Source of the DNA: Rhodospirillales bacterium
Lineage (GTDB): Bacteria > Pseudomonadota > Alphaproteobacteria > Rhodospirillales > Shumkoniaceae
Reading direction: 5' to 3'
DNA length: 64,000 nucleotides
NCBI GenBank assembly: GCA_014859895.1
Contig: JACZKS010000114.1
Span: 23,028-87,027, forward strand
A program made the position numbers and the translations under genes. The notes beneath the pieces were generated by a model. It was not told the DNA's origin, did not search any database, and saw only the letters and a list, made by a program, of their open reading frames with translations. Positions 8,829-17,290 of the stretch are shown piece after piece (positions within the stretch are counted from its first letter, which is position 1; the number at the start of each line of letters is the position of its first letter).

Positions 8829-9776
8829 TTAAACCTCTTCCACGATGCGGTTCCGGCAGCTGCCCAGTCCCTCGATCTCGGTTTCCATGAGATCGCCGGG
8901 TTGAAGGAACGCCGGAGGGTCGTAATCCTTGGCCAAGCCCCGCGGGCTGCCGGTCGCGATGACGTCGCCGGGTTCCAAAGTGAAGACCTCGGAACAGAAG
9001 GAAACGAGCCGGGGAACGTCGAATACCAGATGGCAGGTGCTGGAATCCTGAAGCACGCGGCCGTTGACCGAGAGCCGGACGCCCAGCACCTGGGGATCGG
9101 AAATCTCGTCGCGGGTGGTAAGGTAGGGTCCCATCACCGAAAAAGTATCAAACCCCTTGCCGCGGGTGTTCTGGCCGTCCCGCTTGGTAAGATCGCCCGC
9201 CGTGATGTCGTTGTAGGTCATATAGCCAGCGATCACGTCGTAGGCACGCTCCAACGGCACGTGCTTGCAGCGCTTGCCGATGACGACGGCAAGTTCCGCC
9301 TCGTAGCCCAGTTCCCGGGTCATGCGGGGCCGGATCACGTCGTCGTCCCAGCCGCATACCGAGTTGGCGAACTTCGAGAAGATCTTCGGTTCTTCCGGCG
9401 CCTTCTCGCCCCGTTCCTTGATGGCGTCCCAATAGTTCTTACCGGCGCAGATGATCTTGCGCGGATGGGCGACCGGCGCCAGCAGGCGCACACTGGATGC
9501 CGGCAATACGATGTCGAACCCGCGAACCGCCCCCACCGCAAAGCCCTCGCCGGACACCCACTCGAAAGCCTCGACCGCCGCCGTCAGAGCGTCGCCCTCG
9601 CCATCGAGAAAATCGATCATGTCGGGAGGCACCATGACGCCGGCCAAAGCCCGCGCCTTCCGCCGTCCCTTCTCCTGCAGCATCGTTTCGTAGGCCAGGG
9701 TGAGGTCGATCACCCTCTCCCCGGCGATGCACCCCAAACGGGGATCTCCAACCGTCTGGAACGTCACCAGCTTCAT
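8829..9776 (-). CDS. fumarylacetoacetate hydrolase (FAH) family protein
   Basis: 315 aa. The C-terminal two thirds are a typical FAH fold: GKNYWDAIKERG, the metal-site segment ELGYEAELAVVIG with two Glu ligands, the following Asp region YMTYNDITAGDL, and TLEPGDVIATGSPRGL near the end. Members hydrolyse or decarboxylate 2-keto/1,3-diketo acids (acylpyruvases, oxaloacetate decarboxylases, 2-keto-3-deoxy-acid dehydratases). Which of these applies cannot be read from the sequence. It lies between tctA and icd on the same strand, which suggests it acts on the compound imported by TTT system 1. Confidence 0.88.
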   Translation of the reverse strand: MKLVTFQTVGDPRLGCIAGERVIDLTLAYETMLQEKGRRKARALAGVMVPPDMIDFLDGEGDALTAAVEAFEWVSGEGFAVGAVRGFDIVLPASSVRLLAPVAHPRKIICAGKNYWDAIKERGEKAPEEPKIFSKFANSVCGWDDDVIRPRMTRELGYEAELAVVIGKRCKHVPLERAYDVIAGYMTYNDITAGDLTKRDGQNTRGKGFDTFSVMGPYLTTRDEISDPQVLGVRLSVNGRVLQDSSTCHLVFDVPRLVSFCSEVFTLEPGDVIATGSPRGLAKDYDPPAFLQPGDLMETEIEGLGSCRNRIVEEV

Positions 9777-9808
9777 TGTCTGTCAAATCCTTCCGCCTGT
9801 TTCGAACC

Positions 9809-9845
9809 GGCGTCATGCGGGCGGAGTTGCCGTCCGCATGACGCC
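9809..9845 (-). other. intercistronic 12-bp perfect hairpin between tctA and the FAH gene
   Basis: GGCGTCATGCGG (9809-9820) pairs exactly with CCGCATGACGCC (9834-9845) around a 13-base loop. No run of T follows on either strand, so it is not a standard intrinsic terminator. In a co-transcribed tctCBA-FAH-icd mRNA it would sit between the transporter and enzyme parts. It could stabilise or process the message (inference). Confidence 0.6.
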
Positions 9846-9874
9846 TTACCGATTGACGATCCCTGCCTAGAGGA

Positions 9875-11371
9875 TCACGCCTTCGCCTTGCGGAACCGGC
9901 CGATGAAGAACGGCGCCAACAGCGAAATGGCCAGCAGTGCCCACAGGAAATTGCCGATGGTCGATGTGAAGAATACCGTCAGGTCGCCATCGGAAAGACG
10001 CAGGGCCCGCAGGAAGTACTGTTCGATCATCGGCCCCAGGATAACGCCGATGAGGATGCCGACGACGTGGTACCCGGTCTTCCTGGCGATGAAGCCGAGA
10101 ATTCCGAAGGCCATGGCCAGCCCCATGTCGAACAGGTAGGCGCGGGGCGCGAAGGCTCCGACCAGGGTGAAGCACACGATGACCGGGACCAGGTACATGG
10201 TCGAGATCAGCGTCACCCGGGACAGGTAGCGGGTCAGCGGTATGATGGTGAACAGCATGATGATGTAACTGACGATCATCGTGGTGAACACGCCGTAAGC
10301 CAGCCCCGGATCCTCGACGAACAGGCGCTGGCCCAGCGGCACGCCGTGATAGTGCAACACGACCATCATGACGGCAGCGGTGCTGCCGCCCGGAATGCCG
10401 ATGACCAGCAGCGGGATCAGGCTGCCCGAGCCGACGCCGTTGTTGGCCGACTCAGGCGCGATGACGCCTTCCGGAATGCCGGTGCCGTAAAGCTCCGGCG
10501 TTTTGGAATACATGCGGGACTGCTGGTAGGCGACGAAGGAGGCGATGCTCGCCCCCGCCCCCGGAACCGCCCCGATGAAGAGCCCGATCATGCCGGTCCA
10601 CACGATGTGCCAGAGGCGAGCGATCGACATGCGCACGCCTTCCCAGGTTTCGGCCCAGGTGGCCTTGAGCATGCGGGCGCGGCCGCCTTCGGTGAGCATC
10701 GACTCGGTCTCGATCATGACCAAGGCCTCGGAGATCGCGAACAAGCCGATCAGCGCCGGTACGATGGGAATCCCGTCGTAGAGTTCGAGGAAGCCGAAAG
10801 TCCCGCGCGGCGTCGAATAGATATGGTCGGTGCCGATCGCCCCGATGAGCAAGCCCAGGAAACCGGCGATCAACCCCTTCAGCGTGTCCTTGGCCGCGAT
10901 CACGGCGATCAGCGTGATGCCGAACAGCATGATGATGACCATTTCGACGCTATGCAGGCTGTAGGCGATGCGCGCCAGGTACGGCAGCGTGAACAGCGCT
11001 GCGATGGCGGTAACGAGGCCGCCGATCGTCGAGGCCATGAAGGAGAGGACCAATGCCTGCTGCCCCTGTCCCTTCTTGGACATCGGGAAACCGTCCAACG
11101 TCGTCGCTGCCGCGCCTCCGGTTCCCGGGATGTTGAGCAGGATGGCCGGAATGCCGCCCCCCATGTGGGTCGCCACATAAAGGGCCACCATGAAGGTCAG
11201 TCCGATGTGGATGTCGACGGCCAAGGTAAAGGGCAGCAGGATGATGATGGTGTTGTGCGCTCCGAATCCCGGGACGGCGCCGACGATGATGCCGATGGTC
11301 GTTGCCAGGAGGATCAGCCACCATTGGCTGGCCGACAGGAACAGAACGTCGGTGAGCAGTTCGAATGTCAT
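9875..11371 (-). CDS. tctA: TTT system 1: large membrane subunit TctA
   Basis: 498 aa, about 11-12 hydrophobic segments. Family hallmarks are GIIVGAVPGFGAHNTIIILLP near the N-terminus and its pseudo-repeat LFIGAVPGAGASIASFVAY in the middle, followed by PESANNGVGSGSLIPLLVIGIPGG. TctA forms the translocation channel of a secondary tripartite carrier for carboxylates. It starts 16 bases after tctB and completes a C-B-A gene order. The substrate is unknown; the neighbouring FAH and isocitrate dehydrogenase genes favour a di- or tricarboxylate. Confidence 0.95.
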   Translation of the reverse strand: MTFELLTDVLFLSASQWWLILLATTIGIIVGAVPGFGAHNTIIILLPFTLAVDIHIGLTFMVALYVATHMGGGIPAILLNIPGTGGAAATTLDGFPMSKKGQGQQALVLSFMASTIGGLVTAIAALFTLPYLARIAYSLHSVEMVIIMLFGITLIAVIAAKDTLKGLIAGFLGLLIGAIGTDHIYSTPRGTFGFLELYDGIPIVPALIGLFAISEALVMIETESMLTEGGRARMLKATWAETWEGVRMSIARLWHIVWTGMIGLFIGAVPGAGASIASFVAYQQSRMYSKTPELYGTGIPEGVIAPESANNGVGSGSLIPLLVIGIPGGSTAAVMMVVLHYHGVPLGQRLFVEDPGLAYGVFTTMIVSYIIMLFTIIPLTRYLSRVTLISTMYLVPVIVCFTLVGAFAPRAYLFDMGLAMAFGILGFIARKTGYHVVGILIGVILGPMIEQYFLRALRLSDGDLTVFFTSTIGNFLWALLAISLLAPFFIGRFRKAKA

Positions 11372-11387
11372 GTTGCTTTCCCCCGGC

Positions 11388-11894
11388 TCAGAAAATCGCG
11401 GCCAAAAGGTCTTCGATCGGGCCGTGCGGGAACCGAGCGTTCAAGGCCAGGATGAACAAAACGTAGCCGCCCGCCGCCACGCACAACGGTATCCCCGCCA
11501 GTTTCATTGGCGAACGGATGCCGAAAAAAGCCAGGGTGGCGACCATGAACAGGAAGGTCGACAGGGTGAACCCGAGCCACGGCAGCGCGAGGACGAACAC
11601 CGACGTGATGACGATCAGCCCCAGGCGCTGCCAAAGAAGCCGCGGGGTCCCCAACTTGCTGCCCAAGCGGAGGTCCACTTCACCCCGGGCGAGCCGACCA
11701 AATGTCTTGATGAGGAAAGCCGCCACCAGAATCAGCAGAATGGTTGAATGGAAAAGGCCGTTGACCTGAGCCTCCCATCGAATGTTCCAGATGGAGGTCA
11801 GGTAGTAGACGGCAAACAGCAGCCCGGCGACGGGAATGATCAACTCCGCGCCGATCGAGGCCTTGCCGCGCTCCGGTTTGTCACCCGCTTTCAT
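11388..11894 (-). CDS. tctB: TTT system 1: small membrane subunit TctB
   Basis: 168 aa with four hydrophobic segments (about 16-33, 45-62, 85-115, 130-150), the usual size and topology of TctB. No strong sequence motif is expected in this subunit; the call rests on topology and on its position between tctC and tctA. A 162-base spacer separates it from tctC, and I see no gene or clear terminator in that spacer. Confidence 0.85.
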   Translation of the reverse strand: MKAGDKPERGKASIGAELIIPVAGLLFAVYYLTSIWNIRWEAQVNGLFHSTILLILVAAFLIKTFGRLARGEVDLRLGSKLGTPRLLWQRLGLIVITSVFVLALPWLGFTLSTFLFMVATLAFFGIRSPMKLAGIPLCVAAGGYVLFILALNARFPHGPIEDLLAAIF

Positions 11895-12056
11895 TGTTTC
11901 GTTTCCTTCTTTTGAAACAGCCCGCCGGCTCGACGACGCACTTCGGCAGCATCAGCGGGCATACCAGAAAGCCGACGGGAGCAACGCCTCCCACCGGCTT
12001 CTGGTGATGTCGGACCGCCCCTCGGATTTCGCGGCGACGGCCCCCGCCCTACGAAA

Positions 12057-13079
12057 TCACTTCGTGGCGGAAATCAGGTCCTTGTACTTCTGGGCCAGGA
12101 GGACGACTTCCTTGGCCGAGGCGGTGCACTCTGCCTCTTCCGTGTATTCGTTGAACTCCCAAAGGTTCTTGCCCTTCTCGACGGCCTTGCGGTAGGCCGG
12201 GTCGTTGAAGGTCTCTTTCGCCGTCTTCTTGAGGAGTTCGTAACGCTCGGGATACTCCTTGATGGCCTTGGTCTGGATCGCCCAGGCGCGGTTGCCCGTC
12301 ATCGACGGGATCTTGCTGCCGAACACCGAGTTCACGGGCGGAGCATTGTTGGACTTGTCCGGCACCCGGTTCTTGTTCTGGAAGACGGTCAGGAACTTGA
12401 TCTGATCGGCGAACTTGAGCGACGAATTCATGAACGTCGCGCAGGCGTCGCACTCGCCGGTGATGGCGGCCGAGCGTGCGGCATTGCCGCCGCCGTAGGG
12501 GACCAGCTTGAACTTGGCTCCCGTCGCCTCGGCCAGAGCCAACACGCCCAGGCTCGACGGATGGGGCAGACGGCTGGTCGAGAAGTTGATGGTACGCTTC
12601 TTGCCTTCCTCGACCAGCGCCTCGATGGTCTGGAACTTGCTGTTCTTGGCCACCCAGATGACGGCGTCATCGGCATCGATGCTGGCAAAATAGACGTAGT
12701 CGTCCGGGAACTTGTAGCCGGGGTTCTGCGTGCCATACATGATCATTTCGGGACCGATGTTTCCGAACAGCAGGGTATGGCAATCGGATTCCAGCTTCTT
12801 GACGAAAATTTCATAGCCAACCTGGCCGGACGCGCCCGGGTAGTAGCTGTACTCGAAGCTGGCCCCCAGCTTTTCGGCCCACACATTGGTAAATGCCCGC
12901 GCCGCGTCATCGACGCCGCCGCCCTCGCCGGTGGGAATGGCCACCCGCATGCTTTTCGACGGGAATTTGTCGGCCTTCGCCTGGCGCAACGGGAATGAGC
13001 CGAGCGCGGCAGCGCCAGCCACCGCCGTCGCTCCCTTCAGCAAGCCGCGCCGGGAAACTGTGGAGAACACATCAGACAT
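12057..13079 (-). CDS. tctC: TTT system 1: periplasmic solute receptor TctC (Bug family), Tat-type signal
   Basis: The start at 13079 is supported by GGAGG eight bases upstream (an upstream in-frame ATG at 13106 has none). The 340-aa product begins with a twin-arginine-like leader: SRRGLLKG followed by AVAGAAALGSFPL and a cleavage site near QAKA. The mature part has Bug-family traits such as PTGEGGGVDDAARAF and LVPYGGGNAARSAAITGE. It binds a carboxylate in the periplasm and delivers it to TctAB. Several glycine-rich loops differ from the other two receptors in the window, so the ligands probably differ. Confidence 0.93.
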   Translation of the reverse strand: MSDVFSTVSRRGLLKGATAVAGAAALGSFPLRQAKADKFPSKSMRVAIPTGEGGGVDDAARAFTNVWAEKLGASFEYSYYPGASGQVGYEIFVKKLESDCHTLLFGNIGPEMIMYGTQNPGYKFPDDYVYFASIDADDAVIWVAKNSKFQTIEALVEEGKKRTINFSTSRLPHPSSLGVLALAEATGAKFKLVPYGGGNAARSAAITGECDACATFMNSSLKFADQIKFLTVFQNKNRVPDKSNNAPPVNSVFGSKIPSMTGNRAWAIQTKAIKEYPERYELLKKTAKETFNDPAYRKAVEKGKNLWEFNEYTEEAECTASAKEVVLLAQKYKDLISATK

Positions 13080-13143
13080 TGAGGAAACCTCCTGAACATG
13101 AATCAAGCGCCGGGGAGTTTAGCACCCAGCCGTTAAATTGCCA

Positions 13144-13170
13144 ACACTAGTGTCGACAATGTTGTTTACA
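13144..13170 (-). promoter_or_regulatory. palindromic operator candidates upstream of tctC-1
   Basis: Between tctC-1 and the anion transporter lie two adjoining perfect palindromes: ACACTAGTGT (13144-13153) and TGTCGACA (13151-13158). GTTGTTTACA follows. The core TGTCGACA recurs at 27620-27627 upstream of the second PdxA gene. A regulator site for TTT system 1 is plausible, but the cognate regulator is not identified here. Confidence 0.4.
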
Positions 13171-13267
13171 GCATGGCCACAACTTCGCCGCACGCTGCGG
13201 CACCAAGAAACATTTCGGCATCCCGCGCCATTTGCGCAATCTTCTCGTGCGCTGCAAAAAAGTCCGT

Positions 13268-14524
13268 TCAGCCGCCAATCCCGCTCAGAACAAAGGGATG
13301 GCCGATACGAATCCAGGCGTAGGCGACCCCCAGGCTGAGCACGGTGATGGGAATGCCCATTCGCGCATAGTCCACAAAACCGATGGTGACGCCCAAGCTG
13401 CGGGCCCGCTCCACGGCGATGATGTTGGCGACGCTGCCGACGATCAGGAAATTGCCGCTGAGCGTGCTGAACAGCGCCAGAGAATACAATGCCGGTGCGG
13501 TCCAATCGGGGGTCACCGACAAAAGGAAGACCACCAGGGGGACGTTGCCGATCGTGTTGCTGCCGGCCAAGGCCACCGCTCCGAGGGTCTCGATTCCATA
13601 GGCTCCCACGGAGATCGGCGCGGCGAAGACACCGGGGATCAACGCCGGCCTGGCGCCCAGCGCCCCTGTCACCACGAAAAGGCCGGCGAACAAAAGCAGC
13701 AGATGCCAGTCGACCATGCTCAGCATTTGCCGAGTCGCCAGTTTGCGGCTGAGCAGCAAGGCACCGGCAATCGCCAGCGCCCAGGTTGCCCGTTCCTCCG
13801 CCACCGAAAAGACAATCACCAGGGCAACCGTTGCCACGAGGGCCTTCGCCAAAGGTTCCCGTTTCAAGACTGCCGGTTGCCCGACCCTTTCCGTGGCCGG
13901 ATTCCGCGGGACCGCCGAGCCGATGCCGGAGCGGGCCTTCAGGATGACCCCATAGACGATGGCCAGTGAAACCGCCGCCGGAACGCCGCACGCCAGAAGG
14001 AATGGCCAAAAGCCGAGCCCCCCGTATTCGCCGATCAGCAGGTTCTGCGGATTGCCGATCATGGTCGCCGCCGATCCGGCGTTGGCGGCGCAGGCAAGGG
14101 CGATGACATAAGGTCGCGGGTTGAGGCCCCGCAGGAGCAATCCCTGTACCAACACGGGAGTCATCGCCCAAACCACCACGTCGTTGGTCAGCAGCGCGGC
14201 CAGCACGCCGCCTGTCAGTACAACATGGAACAGCAGGACCTTTTGGCTGACGTGTCCATGGGCGATGCCGGTGCCGATCCATTCGAAAAATCCGCTGGCA
14301 GCAAATTGCGCGGCGATGACCATGAGTGCGAACAGCACCGCAATGGTCGGAAAGTCGATGAAGTGGAAGGCCGCCCGGCCGTCGACGGCGCCCGAGACGG
14401 ACAGCACGATCGCCCCGATGACGGCAACCCCTGTCCGGTCGATGGCAAGGCCCGGCCATCGGCCCAGGGCCATCCCCAGATAAACGACGGCGAAAACGCC
14501 GATGACCAGCCAATCCAGTTCCAT
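13268..14524 (-). CDS. ArsB/NhaD/SLC13-type anion transporter
   Basis: 418 aa from the ATG at 14524. There are about 10-12 hydrophobic segments with the two-fold pseudo-symmetry of the ion-transporter superfamily. The first half carries LLTNDVVVWAMTPVL and NAGSAATMIGNPQNLLIGEYG; the second carries AGSNTIGNVPLVVFLL and GNFLIVGSVANIIAVE. Members move arsenite, citrate, dicarboxylates or sodium/protons; here no arsenic genes are nearby, so an organic anion is more likely (inference). The same-strand tctC-1 begins 188 bases downstream, behind its own operator-like palindromes. Confidence 0.85.
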   Translation of the reverse strand: MELDWLVIGVFAVVYLGMALGRWPGLAIDRTGVAVIGAIVLSVSGAVDGRAAFHFIDFPTIAVLFALMVIAAQFAASGFFEWIGTGIAHGHVSQKVLLFHVVLTGGVLAALLTNDVVVWAMTPVLVQGLLLRGLNPRPYVIALACAANAGSAATMIGNPQNLLIGEYGGLGFWPFLLACGVPAAVSLAIVYGVILKARSGIGSAVPRNPATERVGQPAVLKREPLAKALVATVALVIVFSVAEERATWALAIAGALLLSRKLATRQMLSMVDWHLLLLFAGLFVVTGALGARPALIPGVFAAPISVGAYGIETLGAVALAGSNTIGNVPLVVFLLSVTPDWTAPALYSLALFSTLSGNFLIVGSVANIIAVERARSLGVTIGFVDYARMGIPITVLSLGVAYAWIRIGHPFVLSGIGG

Positions 14525-14740
14525 GCCCGCCTTACCGATCGTTCCGGTCGCGGACGTTGGCTTAGCAGTCGGCGGGTCGCGAATCACGGCATTTCTTCGC
14601 GCCGGTCAAAAGCGATCACCCCGCCTCGAAAGGCCCGAGGTGGCACCGGCTCGCTGGCTGCCCGGGGGAAGAATAGGTGGCTGGCTGGCTGGTGGGTTTA
14701 GGGGTGCCGGGCTCCTGCGTTCGTCGGGCCCGTCATCCGC

Positions 14741-14965
14741 CTAGCGATAAAGGATCAGTTTCTTCTGTTTGGTGATGCGAAGGCAATACTCCAGGCCTTC
14801 GTGCTCGATGCACATCTCGGTATGGCCGGCCGGGAACAATTGTTTTGACGACACCCGAGGTCGGCCACAGGAACACTCGACCAGGCAGAAGGCCCAACCG
14901 GCTCCCTGCGTGTCGTCCTGGGCGATCACCTCGGCCGACAGAAATTTCTGCAGTCGATTCGTCAC
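14741..14965 (-). CDS. hemP: HemP-like small protein with N-terminal CxCG motif, copy 1
   Basis: 74 aa, GTG start with AGGAGG five bases upstream. The C-terminal half matches the HemP family: RPRVSSKQLFP, then IEHEGLEYCLR and the terminal KLILYR (the family norm is close to YRLRxTrxGKLILTK). Unlike usual HemP it has an N-terminal extension with CSCGRPRVSS, and extra cysteines at TEMC and YCLR. HemP proteins are tied to haem uptake or iron regulation. No haem receptor is visible nearby. The family call is good; the cysteine role is unknown. Confidence 0.75.
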   Translation of the reverse strand: MTNRLQKFLSAEVIAQDDTQGAGWAFCLVECSCGRPRVSSKQLFPAGHTEMCIEHEGLEYCLRITKQKKLILYR

Positions 14966-15089
14966 AGATTCCTCCTCGTGGCAGGGCGTTCGGATTTGCC
15001 GTCTCGCTGGCTGCCTAAAGGACGATAGGTGGCTTGCTGGCCGGTAATGTCATGGGAAATGCGGACGCCCGGCTCGGCCGGGCCATTCC

Positions 15090-15305
15090 CTATCGGTAAA
15101 GGATCAGTTTCTTCTGCTTCGTGATACGAAGGCAGTATTCCATTCCCTCATGTTCGATACAGATCTCGGAGTGGCCGTCCGGGAACAGGTCCTTCGACGA
15201 CACTCGCGGCCGGCCGCAGGCGCAGTCCGTGAAGGATACCGCCCACCGGTCCTTGCCGGCCCAGCCCTTCGTCGGATCAGACGTGTCGCTTTGTCGTTCC
15301 TTCAT
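15090..15305 (-). CDS. hemP: HemP-like small protein with N-terminal CxCG motif, copy 2
   Basis: The ATG at 15305 has GGAG six bases upstream; an in-frame ATG at 15317 would add four residues. The 71-aa product parallels copy 1: CACGRPRVSSKDLFPDG, then EICIEHEGMEYCLR and KKLILYR. The four cysteines (CxC, one in xCIEHE, one in YCLR) are conserved between the copies while the N-terminal 25 residues have diverged. That points to selection on the cysteine-bearing part. Function is inferred from HemP homology only. Confidence 0.75.
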   Translation of the reverse strand: MKERQSDTSDPTKGWAGKDRWAVSFTDCACGRPRVSSKDLFPDGHSEICIEHEGMEYCLRITKQKKLILYR

Positions 15306-15550
15306 ATCCCGCTCCATCCTCAGACTTCCCCGCCCTCGCCCGGAACCCGCGCGGACGCCGGCACGGCGGCAAGCGGAAGAAAGGACATGCGCACCACTAT
15401 TTCTTTGCTTGTCTTCACTTTTAGTCGGCCCGCCTTATCTAGTTTATAATCATTCTAAATACTTGATTCGTTTCCCCCATTAAACCTACGGTTTACGTTA
15501 ATGCATCGCATTATCATTTTCAAGGCCCGCTTCTTCGAAATGGCGCATAG

Positions 15551-15589
15551 AAAAAAACACCCCACCGGCCCGACTGGGGGCCGATGGGG
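15551..15589 (-). terminator. intrinsic terminator of the CODH-like/PdxA operon
   Basis: Read on the minus strand, a stem of CCCCA-CGGCCC (with one mismatch) closes a 6-base loop and is followed by seven T. It lies 17 bases after the stop of the PdxA-like gene. It ends the operon that runs from the GntR gene at 22182. The interval 15318-15550 beyond it is AT-rich and shows no gene. Confidence 0.8.
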
Positions 15590-15605
15590 CGCTTGGGCCG
15601 GCAGA

Positions 15606-16604
15606 TCAAGCCGGAACTTTATGGCCGGCAGCGATATAGAGCGCGTAAAGAAGGTTGGTCTCTCCGGCCAAACCCTTCCCCGCGATGTCGAAGGCGGTGC
15701 CGTGGTGAACCGTCAGGATGGGGAACGGCGCGCCGGCCAGCAAATTGAACAGGGTTCCGAATTCGGCCAGCTTGATGCAGGCGTTGCCGTGGTCGTGATA
15801 CATCGAGATGATGACATCGAACTCCCCGGCCTTCATGTTGAGGAAGACCGTGTCGCCCGGATAGGGCCCGAGAGCCACGATCCCTTCGGCGCGGGCGTCC
15901 TCGATGGCCGGAATGATCTGCTCGATCTCTTCCCGCCCCATCAGCCCCCCCTCGCCGCAATGCGGATTGAGGCCGGCAACGCCGATGCGCGGCCGTTCGT
16001 AGCCGACCGCCTTCATCCCCTTGTGCGTCAGTTGGATCACGCGAAGCACGGCCTGGCGCGAACACAGCCGCGGCACGTCGCTCAGCGGCACGTGGGTGGT
16101 CACCCGCGTCAGGTTGTAGACCTTGCCCAGAGTGATCAGGATGGTGTCGTCGCAGCCGGCCATGGCATTGGCCGTCTCGCGGAAGCCGGCGAACTTGTAG
16201 CCGCCGGCATTCTGGGCCTGCTTGCTGGCCGGCCCTTGGACAACCGCCCGCACGACGCCCTTCCTGGCGCAGCCGATGGCGGTTTCGAGGCACTTGCCGC
16301 TGAAGGCCCCGGTGACGGCGCTGCCTTCACCCACCTTGAAGTCGGACATCGACAGCGAACCGACCTCGACGACGTCAACGGTTCCCGCCTCGCCCCGGGC
16401 CTCGCTCGCGTCGGCGATGGCGCGGATCTTTGACGTGACGCCCGCTACCGACTTATTGGCCTCCAGCACCTTCGCGTTGCCGAAAACGACAGGAATCGAG
16501 AAATCATACAGTTCGCGATGGGCCAGCGCCTTCAGGGCGATTTCCGGTCCGATCCCGGCCGGATCGCCGATGGTAACGGCGACCCTTGGACGTTCGGCGG
16601 TCAT
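15606..16604 (-). CDS. PdxA-family dehydrogenase (4-hydroxythreonine-4-phosphate dehydrogenase-like), paralogue 1
   Basis: 332 aa from the ATG at 16604 (adjacent ATG at 16607; an AGGGGG stretch precedes both). PdxA hallmarks are present: VTIGDPAGIGPEIALKAL at the N-terminus and metal-binding histidines in TTHVPLSDV, GLNPHCGEGG and SMYHDHG. The usual YHDQG reads YHDHG here. PdxA enzymes oxidise a 3-hydroxy acid with NAD and then decarboxylate it. Paralogues serve D-threonate/D-erythronate or dihydrodiol catabolism. It is the last gene of a redox operon and has no DUF1537 kinase beside it. A vitamin B6 role is unlikely given the context. Confidence 0.88.
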   Translation of the reverse strand: MTAERPRVAVTIGDPAGIGPEIALKALAHRELYDFSIPVVFGNAKVLEANKSVAGVTSKIRAIADASEARGEAGTVDVVEVGSLSMSDFKVGEGSAVTGAFSGKCLETAIGCARKGVVRAVVQGPASKQAQNAGGYKFAGFRETANAMAGCDDTILITLGKVYNLTRVTTHVPLSDVPRLCSRQAVLRVIQLTHKGMKAVGYERPRIGVAGLNPHCGEGGLMGREEIEQIIPAIEDARAEGIVALGPYPGDTVFLNMKAGEFDVIISMYHDHGNACIKLAEFGTLFNLLAGAPFPILTVHHGTAFDIAGKGLAGETNLLYALYIAAGHKVPA

Positions 16605-16624
16605 CATGCTCCCCCTTTCCCCGG

Positions 16625-17281
16625 CTACCAGCGGCTGACCGTATAGATTGGCGCCAAGTCGCGAAGCTGTTCGGCCGAGCGGTGCGGATTGAAGATGCCG
16701 CAGGCGCAGGGTTTGGCCAATTCGACGCTGGCGTCCCACAACGACCGCCGGCCGGTTTTCACCTTGCGGATCGCCTGGCGCACCAGGTGCGGCGACACCA
16801 CGGCGTGGCCGCACATGGTGGTGAACTGGCGGATGTCGGGCGGAGGCAGCAGATCGGTACGGCCGTGAACGCCAAGGGACAGATTGATGGTGTGGGGATC
16901 GAGGCCGGCCTCGGCGGTGATTTCGCGCACCTTGTCGATCATGCCGCTGACCATGATGGAGACGCCGAGATCGGCCTTCTTCATCTGGATCAGCAGGTTC
17001 TTGACCTTCTCGCGGCTGTTGAACGTGGCATAGGCGCGCGCGCTGTCGGCGTCCTTCCTGATGGCCTCGAGCATCTCTTCCGGCGTGACCTTGCTGTAGA
17101 GGTTCTCGCGCAGTGACGTCGACGAGCAGTTGGACGCATCGTTGCCGTAAAAGATCTCGAACAGCTTGCTGACTTTCGGTCCCGATCCTTTGTTGTTGAA
17201 GCCACGGGCCGGATAAATGAACACGCAGAAATCGCGTTCGAGCTTTTCGAGATTACCCTCGCGGTGCAGGCTGTGTGTCAT
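16625..17281 (-). CDS. unrecognised 218-aa protein of the CODH-like operon
   Basis: I do not recognise a family. The start is ATG with AGGA six to seven bases upstream, nine bases after the stop of the ferredoxin-like gene; the PdxA-like gene follows 20 bases later. There is no signal peptide or membrane segment. Visible features are CVFIYPARGFNNKG near the N-terminus, NLSLGVHGRTDLLPPPD in the middle, TTMCGHAVVSPHLV, and a C-terminal cysteine pair KPCACGIFNPHRS. The cysteines and the neighbouring iron-sulfur proteins suggest a redox or cofactor-linked part, but nothing fixes this. It could be an enzyme subunit together with the 17291-18016 product. Confidence 0.75.
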   Translation of the reverse strand: MTHSLHREGNLEKLERDFCVFIYPARGFNNKGSGPKVSKLFEIFYGNDASNCSSTSLRENLYSKVTPEEMLEAIRKDADSARAYATFNSREKVKNLLIQMKKADLGVSIMVSGMIDKVREITAEAGLDPHTINLSLGVHGRTDLLPPPDIRQFTTMCGHAVVSPHLVRQAIRKVKTGRRSLWDASVELAKPCACGIFNPHRSAEQLRDLAPIYTVSRW

Positions 17282-17290
17282 GTCTTTGTC

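Larger units (their letters stand above)
14650..15317 (-). repeat. tandem duplication carrying two HemP-like genes and their downstream flank
   Basis: The segments 14650-14965 and about 15000-15317 are diverged copies of each other. The coding parts share the C-terminal 19 codons almost base for base (RITKQKKLILYR in both). The non-coding flanks also match: GGCTGCC..GATAGGTGGCTTGCTGG at 15010-15040 aligns with GGCTGCC..AATAGGTGGCTGGCTGG at 14657-14687. So the duplication took in the 3' flank as well as the gene. Confidence 0.7.

Noticed and set aside
13119..14513. A 464-codon minus-strand frame overlapping the anion transporter.
   Set aside because: It is rich in Arg/Gly with no motifs, while the overlapping 418-aa frame has clear transporter signatures.
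15606..16604. Vitamin B6 biosynthesis assignment for the PdxA-like gene.
   Set aside because: No pdxJ, ksgA, surA or other B6 neighbours; the operon and transporter context is catabolic.
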